A stretch of DNA of 64,000 nt from Candidatus Melainabacteria bacterium (GCA_003153555.1 PLZS01000099.1:1-64000), one strand, 5' to 3'. Positions 42,744-52,119 are shown, numbered from the stretch's first letter. The notes: generated by a model not told the origin, from the letters alone. Program-made: numbers and translations.

Positions 42744-44651
42744 GTGACACACGAAGTTGGAGTACCAGCTGGACAAGATTCGGTCCAAAAGGGATCGAGA
42801 GTTGAGCACTTTGGAGCACATCCGCGTGTTCACAGCGAAGCAGTCGATGCTCTCTCCAGCCCTGGTGCAGCTCGTAGTAACTCAGATGCTGTTGCCGGTG
42901 CAGGAACATCCACATCGCTTCACCCATTCGAGATTTCGGATCGCAGACGTAGCAAAGTAGCACAAAATTTCAATGGATCTGGCGCAGAGGTCTCCGGGAG
43001 CCAGATTCTTGACTCTCGCGTCTCCTTGCCGGACCTGCGGATTTCCGGACTTGATCCAGCCAGAGATTCACGCAGCAGCGTGGGTTCTCTGATCGAGCGG
43101 GGCGTTTTTCACGACGCAAGACCGGAATCTGAGCGAACAGCTCCGGCGTTTGAAAGACTGGCATCAGACAGTACGCGTGTCAGTGACGCGGTGGTCTCAG
43201 ACAAATCTACTAAACCGCCTGAAATAGTTGTGCAATACGGCGATGCTGGCAAACAGCAAGCAAACCAGCCAGATTTTGTAGTTCGGAAAGATGGCTCGAT
43301 CGATGTTCATCGTGACTTTGAAGCCAAACCACACGGTAACGTAGTTGTTCAGATGGAGAGAGCGGAAGGACAGGTAGATCCTAAGCAAAATCCCGAATAC
43401 ATCAAACAGATGCAAGCACAAGCTGATCTCCTGAAGTATCTGAACAGTCGCATTCAGGAACAATACCCTGAGGTCAAAGCCAGTGGTGTGTCCTTACAAG
43501 ATGCGCAAAATTTGGTGCCTGATTCTGTTCAAAAGTCCATTCAGGCTCGAAACGCATCGCCAATTGGCAAAGACTTTTCTCCCGAAACTCAGCATGCGGT
43601 TGAAAATCTAGGTCGCTTCAAGGGCGCAGGGCACGGCAGCATAAGCCGTCATGCTGCTGATGGTTATTTCCCTAAGCGCGAAGTTCCTTATCAGAAAGGT
43701 GAGACAAATTCTGCAGCCGCATTCAAAGACACTGTGGCTGCTCTTTTCCATGCCGATAAAGAGCATCCATATGAAACTGTTCGTCGCACCAGCGATGGTG
43801 CCCATGCCGTAGGACGATACGGTTTGACCAGACATCATCTCAATCACTGGCTTGCCGGTCTAAATCTGGGCGATCCGCCTGATCCAGCTAAGATTGCCGA
43901 GTTGATTCGAGAAGGAAAATTACCTGAGGGCTTCACCGCGGAGTCCGTCGCGAAGTTAAAGCAGTTTGCCGAAAAAATGGGAGACGGCCACAGCGATGTT
44001 AGTCCCACCGAAGTTAAGAGTTTGCTTCCCAAGGAACTGCAAGAGAGAATCGCTACTGATCTGAGTAAGCAGTATACAAACGATTCGCATGGAGATCCAT
44101 CCACAGCAGCACTCGCTTGGCTCAAAGGCAAGCAGGTCAACGAGCTGACAAAACAAGATTTGACCGATGCTTCGGGTACGCAGATTAGAGATGCAGCGCA
44201 GAAAGCCTACAGTTTAGCCACCGGCAGACAAATGTCTCAGCCTGGCGACAGAATCGAATTTAAAGATGGCGGCGATGGTTCTCCACTCGGCATTCAGATT
44301 GCTCATCGTGCTCAAAATGTGGCGGAGCATATGGGCAGCGTCGGATACTGCAAAAAAGGTGTTAGACAGGCGCTTGAGCCATTCGGCATTCACCTTCAGG
44401 GCAACTATGCAAAAGATTCAGCGCAGCAACTGGCGAATAATCCACGCGTTAAGGAAGTTTCGACAAGTGATCTGTTTCCAGGTGATGTTCTTGTTCATCA
44501 ACCCGCTGGTTACGGTCGCACCATAGGTCAGAGATATGCTGGTCACATTGCTGTTTATCTGGGCAATGGGCAAGAAGCAAGCGATCACGTGCAACATTTG
44601 ATCAAAGGTGAAGGATATGGCGGCACACGAGCATTTAGAATCGTGAGTTAG
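42744..44651 (+). CDS. Large cell-wall hydrolase with C-terminal NlpC/CHAP-type domain
   Basis: This encodes 635 aa and starts with GTG (GGGAG about 11 nt upstream). The first 200 residues are Ser/Asp/Glu-rich and disordered-looking. A middle helical region has AHAVGRYGLTRHHL, as in lysozyme-like transglycosylases. The C-terminus has GYCKKGVRQAL (Cys536) and FPGDVLVHQPAGYG...YAGHIAVYLGNG (His601), the Cys-His pair of NlpC/P60 or CHAP amidases. It has no signal peptide, so it may be exported by a dedicated route. Two small genes follow directly. Confidence 0.78.
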   Translation: MTHEVGVPAGQDSVQKGSRVEHFGAHPRVHSEAVDALSSPGAARSNSDAVAGAGTSTSLHPFEISDRRRSKVAQNFNGSGAEVSGSQILDSRVSLPDLRISGLDPARDSRSSVGSLIERGVFHDARPESERTAPAFERLASDSTRVSDAVVSDKSTKPPEIVVQYGDAGKQQANQPDFVVRKDGSIDVHRDFEAKPHGNVVVQMERAEGQVDPKQNPEYIKQMQAQADLLKYLNSRIQEQYPEVKASGVSLQDAQNLVPDSVQKSIQARNASPIGKDFSPETQHAVENLGRFKGAGHGSISRHAADGYFPKREVPYQKGETNSAAAFKDTVAALFHADKEHPYETVRRTSDGAHAVGRYGLTRHHLNHWLAGLNLGDPPDPAKIAELIREGKLPEGFTAESVAKLKQFAEKMGDGHSDVSPTEVKSLLPKELQERIATDLSKQYTNDSHGDPSTAALAWLKGKQVNELTKQDLTDASGTQIRDAAQKAYSLATGRQMSQPGDRIEFKDGGDGSPLGIQIAHRAQNVAEHMGSVGYCKKGVRQALEPFGIHLQGNYAKDSAQQLANNPRVKEVSTSDLFPGDVLVHQPAGYGRTIGQRYAGHIAVYLGNGQEASDHVQHLIKGEGYGGTRAFRIVS

Positions 44652-44657
44652 TCTTCC

Positions 44658-44837
44658 ATGCAGGCTGTAGTCGGTGCGCTTTGGTCTCCTAGCGACGGAA
44701 AAACAGTCCTTGTGTCACAGTGGAATGGTAGCGATGACTGCCAGCTGTTTTGGGTTGATCTTTTAAGTGGCAATAAAACACTGTCCGGCAAACAACTGAA
44801 AGCCTATCGCAGACGAAGACGAGGGAGAGGCAAATGA
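44658..44837 (+). CDS. Small protein, 59 aa, coupled to the next gene
   Basis: It starts MQAVVGALWSPSDGK 6 bp after the hydrolase stop, has a beta-rich body (QLFWVDLLSGNKTL) and an Arg-rich end. Its stop overlaps the next ATG by 4 bp. It could be a regulator or partner of the hydrolase. Confidence 0.55.
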   Translation: MQAVVGALWSPSDGKTVLVSQWNGSDDCQLFWVDLLSGNKTLSGKQLKAYRRRRRGRGK

Positions 44838-45034
44838 ACAAACAAGAGTTTCCACCTGGGTGGGATGAATCCCGCGTAAAAAATCTACTTGCTCACTATG
44901 AGCAGATGGATGATGACGACATGATAGTGGAAGACGAAATCACTCAGGAAATGACCGGACAAACGCTGATGATAATTCCTACTGAGCTGGTGCCCTTGGT
45001 ACGTGAGCTAATCATCCGTAAAACGACTGCTTAG
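44834..45034 (+). CDS. Small acidic protein, 66 aa
   Basis: FPPGWDESRVKNLLAHYEQM, then a run of acidic residues and LVPLVRELIIRK. This pattern ('FPPGWDE...HYE...ELVP.VR.LI') is frequent in cyanobacterial small proteins that sit next to toxin-like genes; the function is not settled. It is translationally coupled to the 59-aa gene. Confidence 0.7.
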   Translation: MNKQEFPPGWDESRVKNLLAHYEQMDDDDMIVEDEITQEMTGQTLMIIPTELVPLVRELIIRKTTA

Positions 45035-45340
45035 ATGTTAGATACAATCTTGGTGTCGGTGTTAGCACCACCCCAAGTGGCAATCAGGAGTTGATTGCCT
45101 GACAAATTCGCCTGCCCCGTCTATAGTTCTTTCGTTTCAGGAGACTAATGTTGCAGTCTGGTCCACATGATGATCTCGGAATTCATTGTCTCTATTTCCA
45201 AGATGATGCAGATGCTTGTGCAAGCGAAGTCCACCCTAGAACTCAAGCCATTGAGCGTATGCTTCAAGCAAAGACCCTGGACCCTCAAGCATGAGCGGTG
45301 GTTTGGAATTCGAATTCGATTCCTGGTCCATGTGGGTAGC

Positions 45341-45405
45341 TATATTGCGCGGGTTCTCCACACAAAGAGAGATATAGAAAATATGTTAGCGCTCGAAGAG
45401 CAATA
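45341..45405. repeat. 65-bp direct repeat, copy 2
   Basis: It matches 40181-40246. The whole gap 45035-45416 holds no other supported feature. Confidence 0.7.
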
Positions 45406-45416
45406 GGCGGCCAGAC

Positions 45417-46583
45417 CTAATTCAGCGTGCTTAGTAGTGAGACCAACGCCCTCAGTCCAATCGCTTCAACGCCATCGGCAATCGGATAACGTTCGTCACC
45501 AGAGTAGACAACAAAGGCACGGGACGGTTCAAGGTCTTCACAGGCATAGTAAAATCCTTTTTCCGGTTTGGCAGACAAACCACGCTTTATTTCTATTGCC
45601 CAAAGATTACCTTCTGACAGCTCAAGCACGAGGTCGATCTCCGCACCGGCAAACGTTCGGTAGAAAAACGCTTTGACTGACCATGGCAATACTGAAAGCA
45701 AATTCTCGATCACAAAGCCTTCCCAACTGGCTCCCATGATCGGATGTCCATAGAGTTGCTCCAAGCTTTCTATTCCCAATAAGGCATGTACCAAGCCGCT
45801 GTCTCTAACATAGACCTTAGGTGACCTGACCATGCGCTTTTTTGCATTTGTGTGAAATGGTGTCAATCTGCGCACCAGAAGAAGATCAACCATCAAATCA
45901 AGATAACGGGCAATCGTCTTGCCATCAACGGATAGACTTCGGGCTAACTGGGCAGCATTCAAAAGTCCACTTTGACTGTGAGACAACATCGTCCAAAACC
46001 GGCGAAGCGTTTCTGCTGGAATGCGGGGGCCAAGCTGGGGAATATCGCGCTCTAGATAGGTGCGAATGAAATTTTCACGCCAGAACTCGCTCTTTCTATC
46101 ACTTTCAGCAAGAAAACTCTTTGGAAATCCACCGCGTAACCAGAGCCGCTCCTGCTCACTGGAATTTACCTCCACAATGTTAAGAGGGAACAACTCCTCA
46201 TAAGCAATTCGCCCAGCCAAACTCTCTCCAGACTGTTTGAGCAAATCAAGTGAGGCTGAGCCCAGAAGCAGAAAACGTCCTGTCTCTCGTTTGTTGAAGA
46301 TACCTTGATCAATCAGACCGCGCAATGTTTGAAATAGCTCTGGCATTCTCTGGACTTCATCGAGAATGATCAGCTCATCTTCATGCAAAGTTAGATATTG
46401 TTGGGCGTATTGCAGTTTATTTCTATCTGCTGGACTCTCCAGGTCTAGATAGAGACACTTCCGATCTTGACCGATCTTATGGGCCAAGGTTGTTTTACCG
46501 ACCTGGCGAGTGCCCAGCAAGGCCACCGCCGGAAATTGCTCCAACCGGTCAATAATAGTTTGTCTGAGCAACCTGGGTATCAT
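45417..46583 (-). CDS. AAA_14/DUF4143 ATPase
   Basis: This encodes about 388 aa. ALLGTRQVGKTTLAHKI (P-loop) at the N-terminus, ELIILDEVQRMPELFQ (Walker B) and GRFLLLGSASLDLL lead into a winged-helix part, and the C-terminal FAGAEIDLVLEL...LWAIEIKRG carries a PD-(D/E)XK-like core. This is a common bacterial family of unknown role. The start at 46583 or 46586 is not resolved. Confidence 0.9.
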   Translation of the reverse strand: MIPRLLRQTIIDRLEQFPAVALLGTRQVGKTTLAHKIGQDRKCLYLDLESPADRNKLQYAQQYLTLHEDELIILDEVQRMPELFQTLRGLIDQGIFNKRETGRFLLLGSASLDLLKQSGESLAGRIAYEELFPLNIVEVNSSEQERLWLRGGFPKSFLAESDRKSEFWRENFIRTYLERDIPQLGPRIPAETLRRFWTMLSHSQSGLLNAAQLARSLSVDGKTIARYLDLMVDLLLVRRLTPFHTNAKKRMVRSPKVYVRDSGLVHALLGIESLEQLYGHPIMGASWEGFVIENLLSVLPWSVKAFFYRTFAGAEIDLVLELSEGNLWAIEIKRGLSAKPEKGFYYACEDLEPSRAFVVYSGDERYPIADGVEAIGLRALVSLLSTLN

Positions 46584-46967
46584 CATTGAAATTATGGCAT
46601 ACAGATCCATGATTTCAATATTAAAGTGACCCACTTTATGGAACTGTCACTTGAGAATTTTGCTCTTTGACCTCCACCCCTAAAGTGCGAGGCTTGACGC
46701 GCGTTTCGGTCAACGGATCATTCGGCATGGTTGTGCCACGGTTTTGATTGTTGTTGTTGTTGTTGTTGCGTAGCCTCCAGCTCCAAGACAATGGCACCAA
46801 TCTCTTCGCCGGCATGTGAAATGATGCTGAAAAGCGAATAAAAGTTGCCCAAGCTAAGCCTTTTTCTTTCAGCAGATTTTTCGTCGCTGATGCGGACAGC
46901 TCGATGCGACGCAACTAATGCGTACTATATGTGGTGCAAGTATTCGTAAGACAAAGGCGCAAAGCTG

Positions 46968-47135
46968 ATGGAGCAGGGAGCGGTGCGCATTGCTGCTGAG
47001 GATAAGACGGAATTTGGTATTACTGATTTTTGGAACGTCAAGAAGATCCATGACGAGGAGAAGAATCTGGCACTTACTTTTCCAAAGAATTTGTGCGCTC
47101 TAGTTTCGGCCAAAGCTTCAGGTGCCACTAATTGA
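46968..47135 (+). CDS. Possible small gene or fragment, 55 aa
   Basis: The frame starts MEQGAVRIAAEDKTEFGI, continues with FWNVKKIHDEEKNLALTFP and ends after 55 codons, overlapping the end of the minus-strand remnant. It looks protein-like, but there is no good ribosome site. Confidence 0.3.
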   Translation: MEQGAVRIAAEDKTEFGITDFWNVKKIHDEEKNLALTFPKNLCALVSAKASGATN

Positions 47136-47535
47136 TCCCAAGTTCAATTGCATGTTTTTGTGCCCATTCATAACCTTGTCTGATGCGGTTTTGATTCATT
47201 GACATCTGAATCACCGTGATTTGGTAGCACTGCTGCTTTAAGAGTATTTTTAGCCCCAGCAAGTAGTGTCCATGAGCTTCTTGTAGGTGATCGTAAATGG
47301 TGCCTTTTGCGTGTGCAATGCGAGTATGGTGAGAATTCAACTCTGGAAACAGAGCGTGCAAATCTCGATCAGCTGCTGGAGGGACTTCTTGCTTATAAAT
47401 TCTCTCGTTATTATTTGCAATTTCCTCAAGCTTCTCTCCGGCAATCGCTTTCGCTTCGGGCAGGGGTGTAACAAACGTTGGTTTTGCTGCTTCTAATCCA
47501 GCAGTCGAAGTTATCAGCCATTGCGCGTGATGCAG
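47128..47535 (-). pseudogene. 5'-truncated open frame
   Basis: The frame is open for 136 codons after a TAA but has no ATG or GTG near its start; a TTG at 47361 would give 77 aa. It reads like protein (LPEAKAIAGEKLEEI, LFPELNSHHTRIAHAKG, IYDHLQEAHGHYLLGLKILL). It is probably the 3' part of a lost gene. Confidence 0.4.
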
Positions 47536-47611
47536 TTAGTCGTGCACAGAGGTCCGGGTTATGAGATACTTGTATTGCATGGATTTGTGAAGCTGCCATT
47601 GGAGGAATTAT

Positions 47612-47839
47612 ATGACGATTTCGATTAGGCTTCCAAGTGATATCGAGGATAGGTTAGACAAATTGGCGAGTAAAACTGGGCGAAGTAAGAGCTTCTATAT
47701 TCGCGAAGCCATACTGGAGCATTTGGATGATATGGAAGCTTTGTATGTAGCGGAGAAGGAGCTTCGGGCAATAAGAGCTGGACGCGCTCAGGCTGTGTCA
47801 TTGGAAGAAGTGATGAATCAGTATGGTCTGGATAGTTGA
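47612..47839 (+). CDS. Ribbon-helix-helix antitoxin
   Basis: This encodes 75 aa. MTISIRLPSDIEDRLDKLA and GRSKSFYIREAILEHLDDME form a ParD/RelB-like ribbon-helix-helix. The stop overlaps the toxin start by 17 bp. It is a repressor and toxin antagonist. Confidence 0.9.
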   Translation: MTISIRLPSDIEDRLDKLASKTGRSKSFYIREAILEHLDDMEALYVAEKELRAIRAGRAQAVSLEEVMNQYGLDS

Positions 47840-48092
47840 ATTGGCACCGCGTGCGCAAAAAGACCTGACGAAACTCGACCCGCAAGTAGCAAGACGGATT
47901 TTGATGTTCTTGAAGGAGCGAGTTTCTGAGAGTGAAGATCCGCGCAGCCTTGGACAGGCACTAAAGGGCTCAAAGCTGGGCGAGCTATGGAAGTATCGAG
48001 TTGGCGATTACAGGCTGATTGCAAGTATAGAAGATAGAACGGTAAAAATCCTGGTTTTGCATATTGGCAACAGACGAGAAGTGTATCGTTAG
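47823..48092 (+). CDS. RelE/ParE-family toxin
   Basis: This encodes 89 aa. IVELAPRAQKDLTKLDPQVA is followed by LGELWKYRVGDYRLIASI and ILVLHIGNRREVY, the full RelE pattern with arginines in the strand and a C-terminal Tyr. It would cut mRNA at the ribosome. Confidence 0.92.
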   Translation: MVWIVELAPRAQKDLTKLDPQVARRILMFLKERVSESEDPRSLGQALKGSKLGELWKYRVGDYRLIASIEDRTVKILVLHIGNRREVYR

Positions 48093-48180
48093 CATTGTGG
48101 TCCGATTGAGCTGGATTTGCATTTTGACTTAGGCACCACCTGCGGTGCCTGGAAAGTCAAATTTTTTTTGGTGTTAAATT

Positions 48181-48251
48181 GTTGAACGACAATGTTGAAC
48201 GACAGAAGACTCTGCCGGATATTGTTGAACGATGTTGAACGTTGTTGAACG
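48181..48251. repeat. Five direct repeats of GTTGAACG
   Basis: Copies start at 48181, 48194, 48224, 48234 and 48244; the last three are exactly 10 bp apart, one helical turn. This is the layout of a multi-site protein-binding region. No gene is supported from 48093 to 48584. Confidence 0.65.
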
Positions 48252-48476
48252 ACACAAAGGTGTGCCGATATTCAACAAATATGCGACACGATGTCTTGCC
48301 GAAATGAAGTTGATCCGTCTGAATATTGTTGTTAAACAGAAACAAACGGATCTGCAAATGATATTACTCGTAACTGGCGTAAAAGCGGCAGAAGTTCTCA
48401 GTCTTTCAAAGGTAATCAATCACTTACGCACCGCCAGTGGTGCCTATTTGATCAATTTTTTTTGCGAGGTCCGTGT

Positions 48477-48512
48477 GGATGGGGAGTCAGTCTATAGACT
48501 GACTCCCCATCC
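48477..48512. terminator. Perfect 16-bp stem, 4-nt loop
   Basis: GGATGGGGAGTCAGTC repeated in inverted form around TATA, between the convergent plus and minus genes. It is a likely bidirectional terminator. Confidence 0.65.
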
Positions 48513-48584
48513 GTGTTTTGTGCTTTCATCATCCACAGAAGATTGCAGCGATTTCGCAGTAATATTCCTAGATCATGGCCTGGT

Positions 48585-49184
48585 CTAGGAGCATTTGATG
48601 TGGGCGAACAAGGGTTGTTTTTCAACTGTCGTTCGCCAGGCTTGGTAGGGTGAATTACCGGTTTGTGTGAGGGCCTGATATTGGCTGACCAAGCCTTGCT
48701 CGAACTGCGAATCTCCCATGCTGTTCTCTTTGAACCATGCCAGGCACCAATCATCCGTGACTTCCGGATGCAGGTCCTTTGAACCGGACTGCTCGGCGCC
48801 AGAGATGTCCTCCTCTTTGTAGATGATTTGATGCTCGTCAGAACTTGAGCTGGGATACGCCGTGACCAGTCCAGGTCTAATCATCACGTACCCTTTGAAG
48901 GGCAGCCGTCCTGTGTATTTGTCCATGCCAGCCGTTTTAACGGCGGACCGTAAAATACGCGCCCACTTCATAGTGTCGTGAATGAACGGCAAGAAGTTGA
49001 TGCTCGTTGCTATTTCACGCTCAAGTGCCGCTCGAAACAGCCTCACCTCCGCGGCTGAAATCTCGAGCATTTCGGGTCCGGTGCCGTGAAACAGAAATTT
49101 ATCGCTGATCACCTTTTGGGGAATCTGAGCTGCCCACCAGGCAACAGTAGATTCGATCTCCTTCGAAAGCCCTTCGTATGTCAT
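48585..49184 (-). CDS. Unknown soluble protein, 199 aa
   Basis: The ATG at 49184 follows GGAGG; longer frames upstream are rejected. A helical N-terminus (IESTVAWWAAQIPQKV) is followed by FLPFIHDTMKWARILRSAV and an acidic C-terminal part. No family was recognised. Confidence 0.65.
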   Translation of the reverse strand: MTYEGLSKEIESTVAWWAAQIPQKVISDKFLFHGTGPEMLEISAAEVRLFRAALEREIATSINFLPFIHDTMKWARILRSAVKTAGMDKYTGRLPFKGYVMIRPGLVTAYPSSSSDEHQIIYKEEDISGAEQSGSKDLHPEVTDDWCLAWFKENSMGDSQFEQGLVSQYQALTQTGNSPYQAWRTTVEKQPLFAHIKCS

Positions 49185-49243
49185 CCTTGCCTCCATTGGT
49201 TTATGGTTTGTCCACGTGTGGGAGGAATGAGAGACCTGGGCAC

Positions 49244-49444
49244 CTACGGTGCCGAGAGGCTGTCCTCCGGCACCCACATGTGATTTCCCCAGGCGCTGCC
49301 GAAAATGTATCCCGGCAACGGCGGTTCCAGCTCGCCCGCGTCGAGCTCGATGAATGTGTCCCCAACATTCAAATTGAAGTTCATGGTGCCGTTGCCAGTG
49401 GCATTAAACGGACGCAGGATGAGTTTCGTGACTTTCCGTTGCAT
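49244..49444 (-). CDS. Unknown small protein, 66 aa
   Basis: The ATG at 49444 follows GGAGAG. Beta-rich: KVTKLILRPFNATGNG, NLNVGDTFIELDAGE, GSAWGNHMWVPEDSL. Not recognised. Confidence 0.6.
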   Translation of the reverse strand: MQRKVTKLILRPFNATGNGTMNFNLNVGDTFIELDAGELEPPLPGYIFGSAWGNHMWVPEDSLSAP

Positions 49445-49613
49445 CGTTTCTCTCCGTTTGCGTGCGATGGTGCACGGTGAGGTTGTTTGTGCTTCATGCT
49501 GTGGGCGGGTGACGACTAAGGCACCCACTCACTTGCATAATGCAGTCTTTGTCTCAGTCGCAGCGGGAGTCACTCGCCACGCGATGGACAGCGCAGCCAT
49601 TTCTGGTCGAGGC

Positions 49614-50426
49614 TCAAACCCGCCAGGTGGACAGCTCCGCGTTGACCGCTTTCAGCGCTGCCGCCAGGGCATCGCATGGCGTCCGGGTCTTGGCCGCGCT
49701 GATTACGTCGTCCAGCAGCTCCCCTGCGCGCCTTAGAGACGCATCCCCAGAGAGCAGGCAGCCGGAGTTGTTGTAGTGCGAACTACCGTAGCGCTCACAG
49801 TAGAACTTCACCGCCTTCAGGCGCTCTCCGAGCGCTTGAACAAGCGGCGCGACGGCTTCGCCAGTGTTCGCCAAATTGGTAATAGCCAAGTCCAGATGCT
49901 TGAGCATCTTGCGCCTCTCGTCTTGACACTGGGTTCGGCACAGACCGACTCGCGCCTCCCGCATGCGCCTCTCGCAGGCAGGTTGGAAGGGCGCCAGAGG
50001 GAAGCCTGGGTCGAGATAGCCTTCGGGTAGGTCGTCACAGGCGCTGTCCAGAGCTTGCAGGGATTCTCGCGCCAAAGTGAGTGCGCTAACAATGTGCACT
50101 TTGTTCAGACTGCGCAAAGAGAACAGCCGCGCGTCTTCCAGAAGCAGCGCCACCTGAGCGAAAGCGCTTTCAGGCACATGCTTCCGAATGCCTTGAGACT
50201 GGCCGGAGCACCGGTCGTACATGGCCGATGACAATCGCTTGTGGGCAGTAATGACGCCGGATCCTAGAGGCGGCAGCGAAGCAACTACCGTTCGTGGATC
50301 GGCTTCACTTGTTTCCAGGGCGATGATTGCGCTGCTGAGAGCGTCGATGAGAGCGCCCGCCTGGGTGCGTGCCTGTATTTGGCAAAGGATTACCCTGGCG
50401 TTTGCTGTAGAGATAGCTTCTTGCAT
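49614..50426 (-). CDS. Helical unknown protein, 270 aa
   Basis: It is all-alpha in appearance, with Cys in pairs (LCRTQCQDERRKML; FYCERYG). No motif. The ribosome site is weak. It stands between small unknown genes on the same strand. Confidence 0.6.
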   Translation of the reverse strand: MQEAISTANARVILCQIQARTQAGALIDALSSAIIALETSEADPRTVVASLPPLGSGVITAHKRLSSAMYDRCSGQSQGIRKHVPESAFAQVALLLEDARLFSLRSLNKVHIVSALTLARESLQALDSACDDLPEGYLDPGFPLAPFQPACERRMREARVGLCRTQCQDERRKMLKHLDLAITNLANTGEAVAPLVQALGERLKAVKFYCERYGSSHYNNSGCLLSGDASLRRAGELLDDVISAAKTRTPCDALAAALKAVNAELSTWRV

Positions 50427-50594
50427 TTTGGTATTTCCTGTTGTGTGAGGTTCATAGGTCTTGAGGGCGAGTGCACGCGGTTCAAACGATAGGGCTGGAA
50501 GCCGAAGGTCGCATAATCTCCGTTATGGTTTGAGAGGGCTCGTAAGCCCTCCCCGGTTGAGGTGTAACTTGCCGGTAGACGCAAATTCGCCACC

Positions 50595-51191
50595 TCAGAG
50601 CCTAGTCACGCCGGCAGATACCACCGTTGCCTCCTCGGCGCCTACCCCAAGTACCCTCAGCTCGCGCCTATAGCGGGGGGGCTTTCCCTCGATTACGATA
50701 TCGAAGTCGAAGACTACCCACTGCGCATTCAGGCGCGCCGCGCGGTAGTAGTGATGCAGGTAGAATATTTGGGCGGTCTGGTACCACTCGCAAAGCGCGT
50801 GAAGAAACTTGTTGCGTTCGTCGAGCAGATCGAAACTCCGGTTGCGCGGGGCCATCTCGTCGAAGGTCTTTGAGCCGAGGAGGCATTCCCGGGCTTCCTC
50901 GAGCGCCTTCTCTGTGGCCTCGCGCTGTTCGGGGAACTGGTCCGACGCCTCGTCCGGGTTGTGCAGCACAAAGCCTGCGCTCAGGCGCAGCTGCGACGGC
51001 GGCACCGAAACGAGTTTTGCGGTCCAGACCCCCCGCCTGGAGTTTTCGTCGATCACCAAAGTCTCGACGACCGGATTGGACTGTTCCACCTCCTCATCGT
51101 CGAGGCGGTAAGACGGCCGCTGACACTCGGGAAGCATAAGCGCTGCCAACACTGCAACGCGGGCACGGGCAGTCAACTTTGTAATAGTCAT
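50595..51191 (-). CDS. Unknown protein, 198 aa
   Basis: GGGAG lies 9 nt before the ATG. The N-terminus (TARARVAVLAALML followed by PECQRP) could be a lipoprotein-like or secretion signal but lacks a clear lipobox. The body is charged and helical, then beta-rich (WVVFDFDIVIEGKPPRY). The 3' neighbour in transcription order upstream is the carrier-protein-like gene, 15 bp away. Confidence 0.6.
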   Translation of the reverse strand: MTITKLTARARVAVLAALMLPECQRPSYRLDDEEVEQSNPVVETLVIDENSRRGVWTAKLVSVPPSQLRLSAGFVLHNPDEASDQFPEQREATEKALEEARECLLGSKTFDEMAPRNRSFDLLDERNKFLHALCEWYQTAQIFYLHHYYRAARLNAQWVVFDFDIVIEGKPPRYRRELRVLGVGAEEATVVSAGVTRL

Positions 51192-51205
51192 GATCTGTTC
51201 TCCCT

Positions 51206-51538
51206 TCAACGTGACGTGCTTTCACCAATCTCGTCTAGCGCTCGTTCGAGCTCATTAAGGCTGACGACGCCGGTCAAGGTGGTCGCTGCATGCATGAGTT
51301 GACCTACGGTCATGTGCCGTATTTTCTTTATTGGCAGCCGTCCCAATGGCAAATCAACTCCAAGAGCCCAACTGATCGGTGCTGCCAACCTCGCGATCTC
51401 GAAGTTATCGAACCCCAGGTCATCAGCCAGGCTCTTTCCCGGATTCACGTAGTGGCGGTGGTGGTTTACGGTTTCTACATCAACACGGGTGTTCGCGATG
51501 ATAATCTGCCTGACTTTGTCTTCTGCGGATTTGGACAT
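51206..51538 (-). CDS. Carrier-protein-like fold without the pantetheine serine
   Basis: This encodes 110 aa; the ATG at 51538 follows GGAGCAGGA. KVRQIIIANTRVDVETV, then GKSLADDLGFDNFEIARLA, matches acyl carrier proteins up to the attachment site, where the motif should read DSL; here it is DNF (D44-N45). A shuffled beta-less tail includes TVGQLMHAATTL. Without serine the 4'-phosphopantetheine arm cannot be attached, so an acyl-carrier role is unlikely. It may be a structural partner. Confidence 0.7.
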   Translation of the reverse strand: MSKSAEDKVRQIIIANTRVDVETVNHHRHYVNPGKSLADDLGFDNFEIARLAAPISWALGVDLPLGRLPIKKIRHMTVGQLMHAATTLTGVVSLNELERALDEIGESTSR

Positions 51539-51690
51539 GTCCTGCTCCATTGCTGAGGTTTATCATGCTTGTGGTGGAGCAAGCGAGGCGGCATCGGCAC
51601 CGCCTCGCTTGTTGTTTTACCTGTAGTCGCGCGCATATTCACAAAAGCGCGCGACTCCAACGTGCCGATCGGCGGCTGATCTGAAAAGCC

Positions 51691-52119
51691 TTACTCGCCT
51701 TGGACGTATTCACCGAGGAAGCCGCCCATCTCCTTCTTCGCCACCGGGTCGAAGAGACACAGCGTCACGAAGTGAATCATGAAGCCGACGGAGATGACCG
51801 TCCACAGGGGCTCGTAGTGAATCACAACCCCTGGCAGGAACCGATCGAGGATGAGCCATGCCAGAATGGCGACGCCGAGCGGCACAGCAAAAATGCGCCT
51901 TGTCCGTTTCCCAAAGAAGTTGCGGTCCGCGTCCACCAGCACCTTTGCGGGGAAGAAGACATTGAAACAGATCGTCGTCAGCGCAGCGTGAGTGACGATC
52001 ACCCACACAACAGTCTGGATTGGCAGACTGACTGGCACGGCTTCCACCCAGGGAAGCACGATCAGCCAGCACAGCGCTGCAAGCACCAGCGCGAAGAGAA
52101 AGTCGATAGTTTTCATCAT
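51691..52119 (-). CDS. Four-helix membrane protein, 142 aa
   Basis: AGGAG is upstream of the ATG. Four membrane segments (FLFALVLAALCWLIVLPW, TVVWVIVTHAALTTICF, VPLGVAILAWLIL, LWTVISVGFMIHFVTLCLF). Family unknown. The leader hairpin lies at 52152-52171. Confidence 0.65.
   Translation of the reverse strand: MMKTIDFLFALVLAALCWLIVLPWVEAVPVSLPIQTVVWVIVTHAALTTICFNVFFPAKVLVDADRNFFGKRTRRIFAVPLGVAILAWLILDRFLPGVVIHYEPLWTVISVGFMIHFVTLCLFDPVAKKEMGGFLGEYVQGE

Noticed and set aside
46636-46914. 92-codon frame with a run of Asn
   Set aside because: The run comes from a GTT/AAC microsatellite, there is no good ribosome site and no homology-like pattern.
48232-48588. 118-codon plus frame after the RelE gene
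   Set aside because: It crosses the iteron-like repeats and a perfect terminator palindrome and has no motif.
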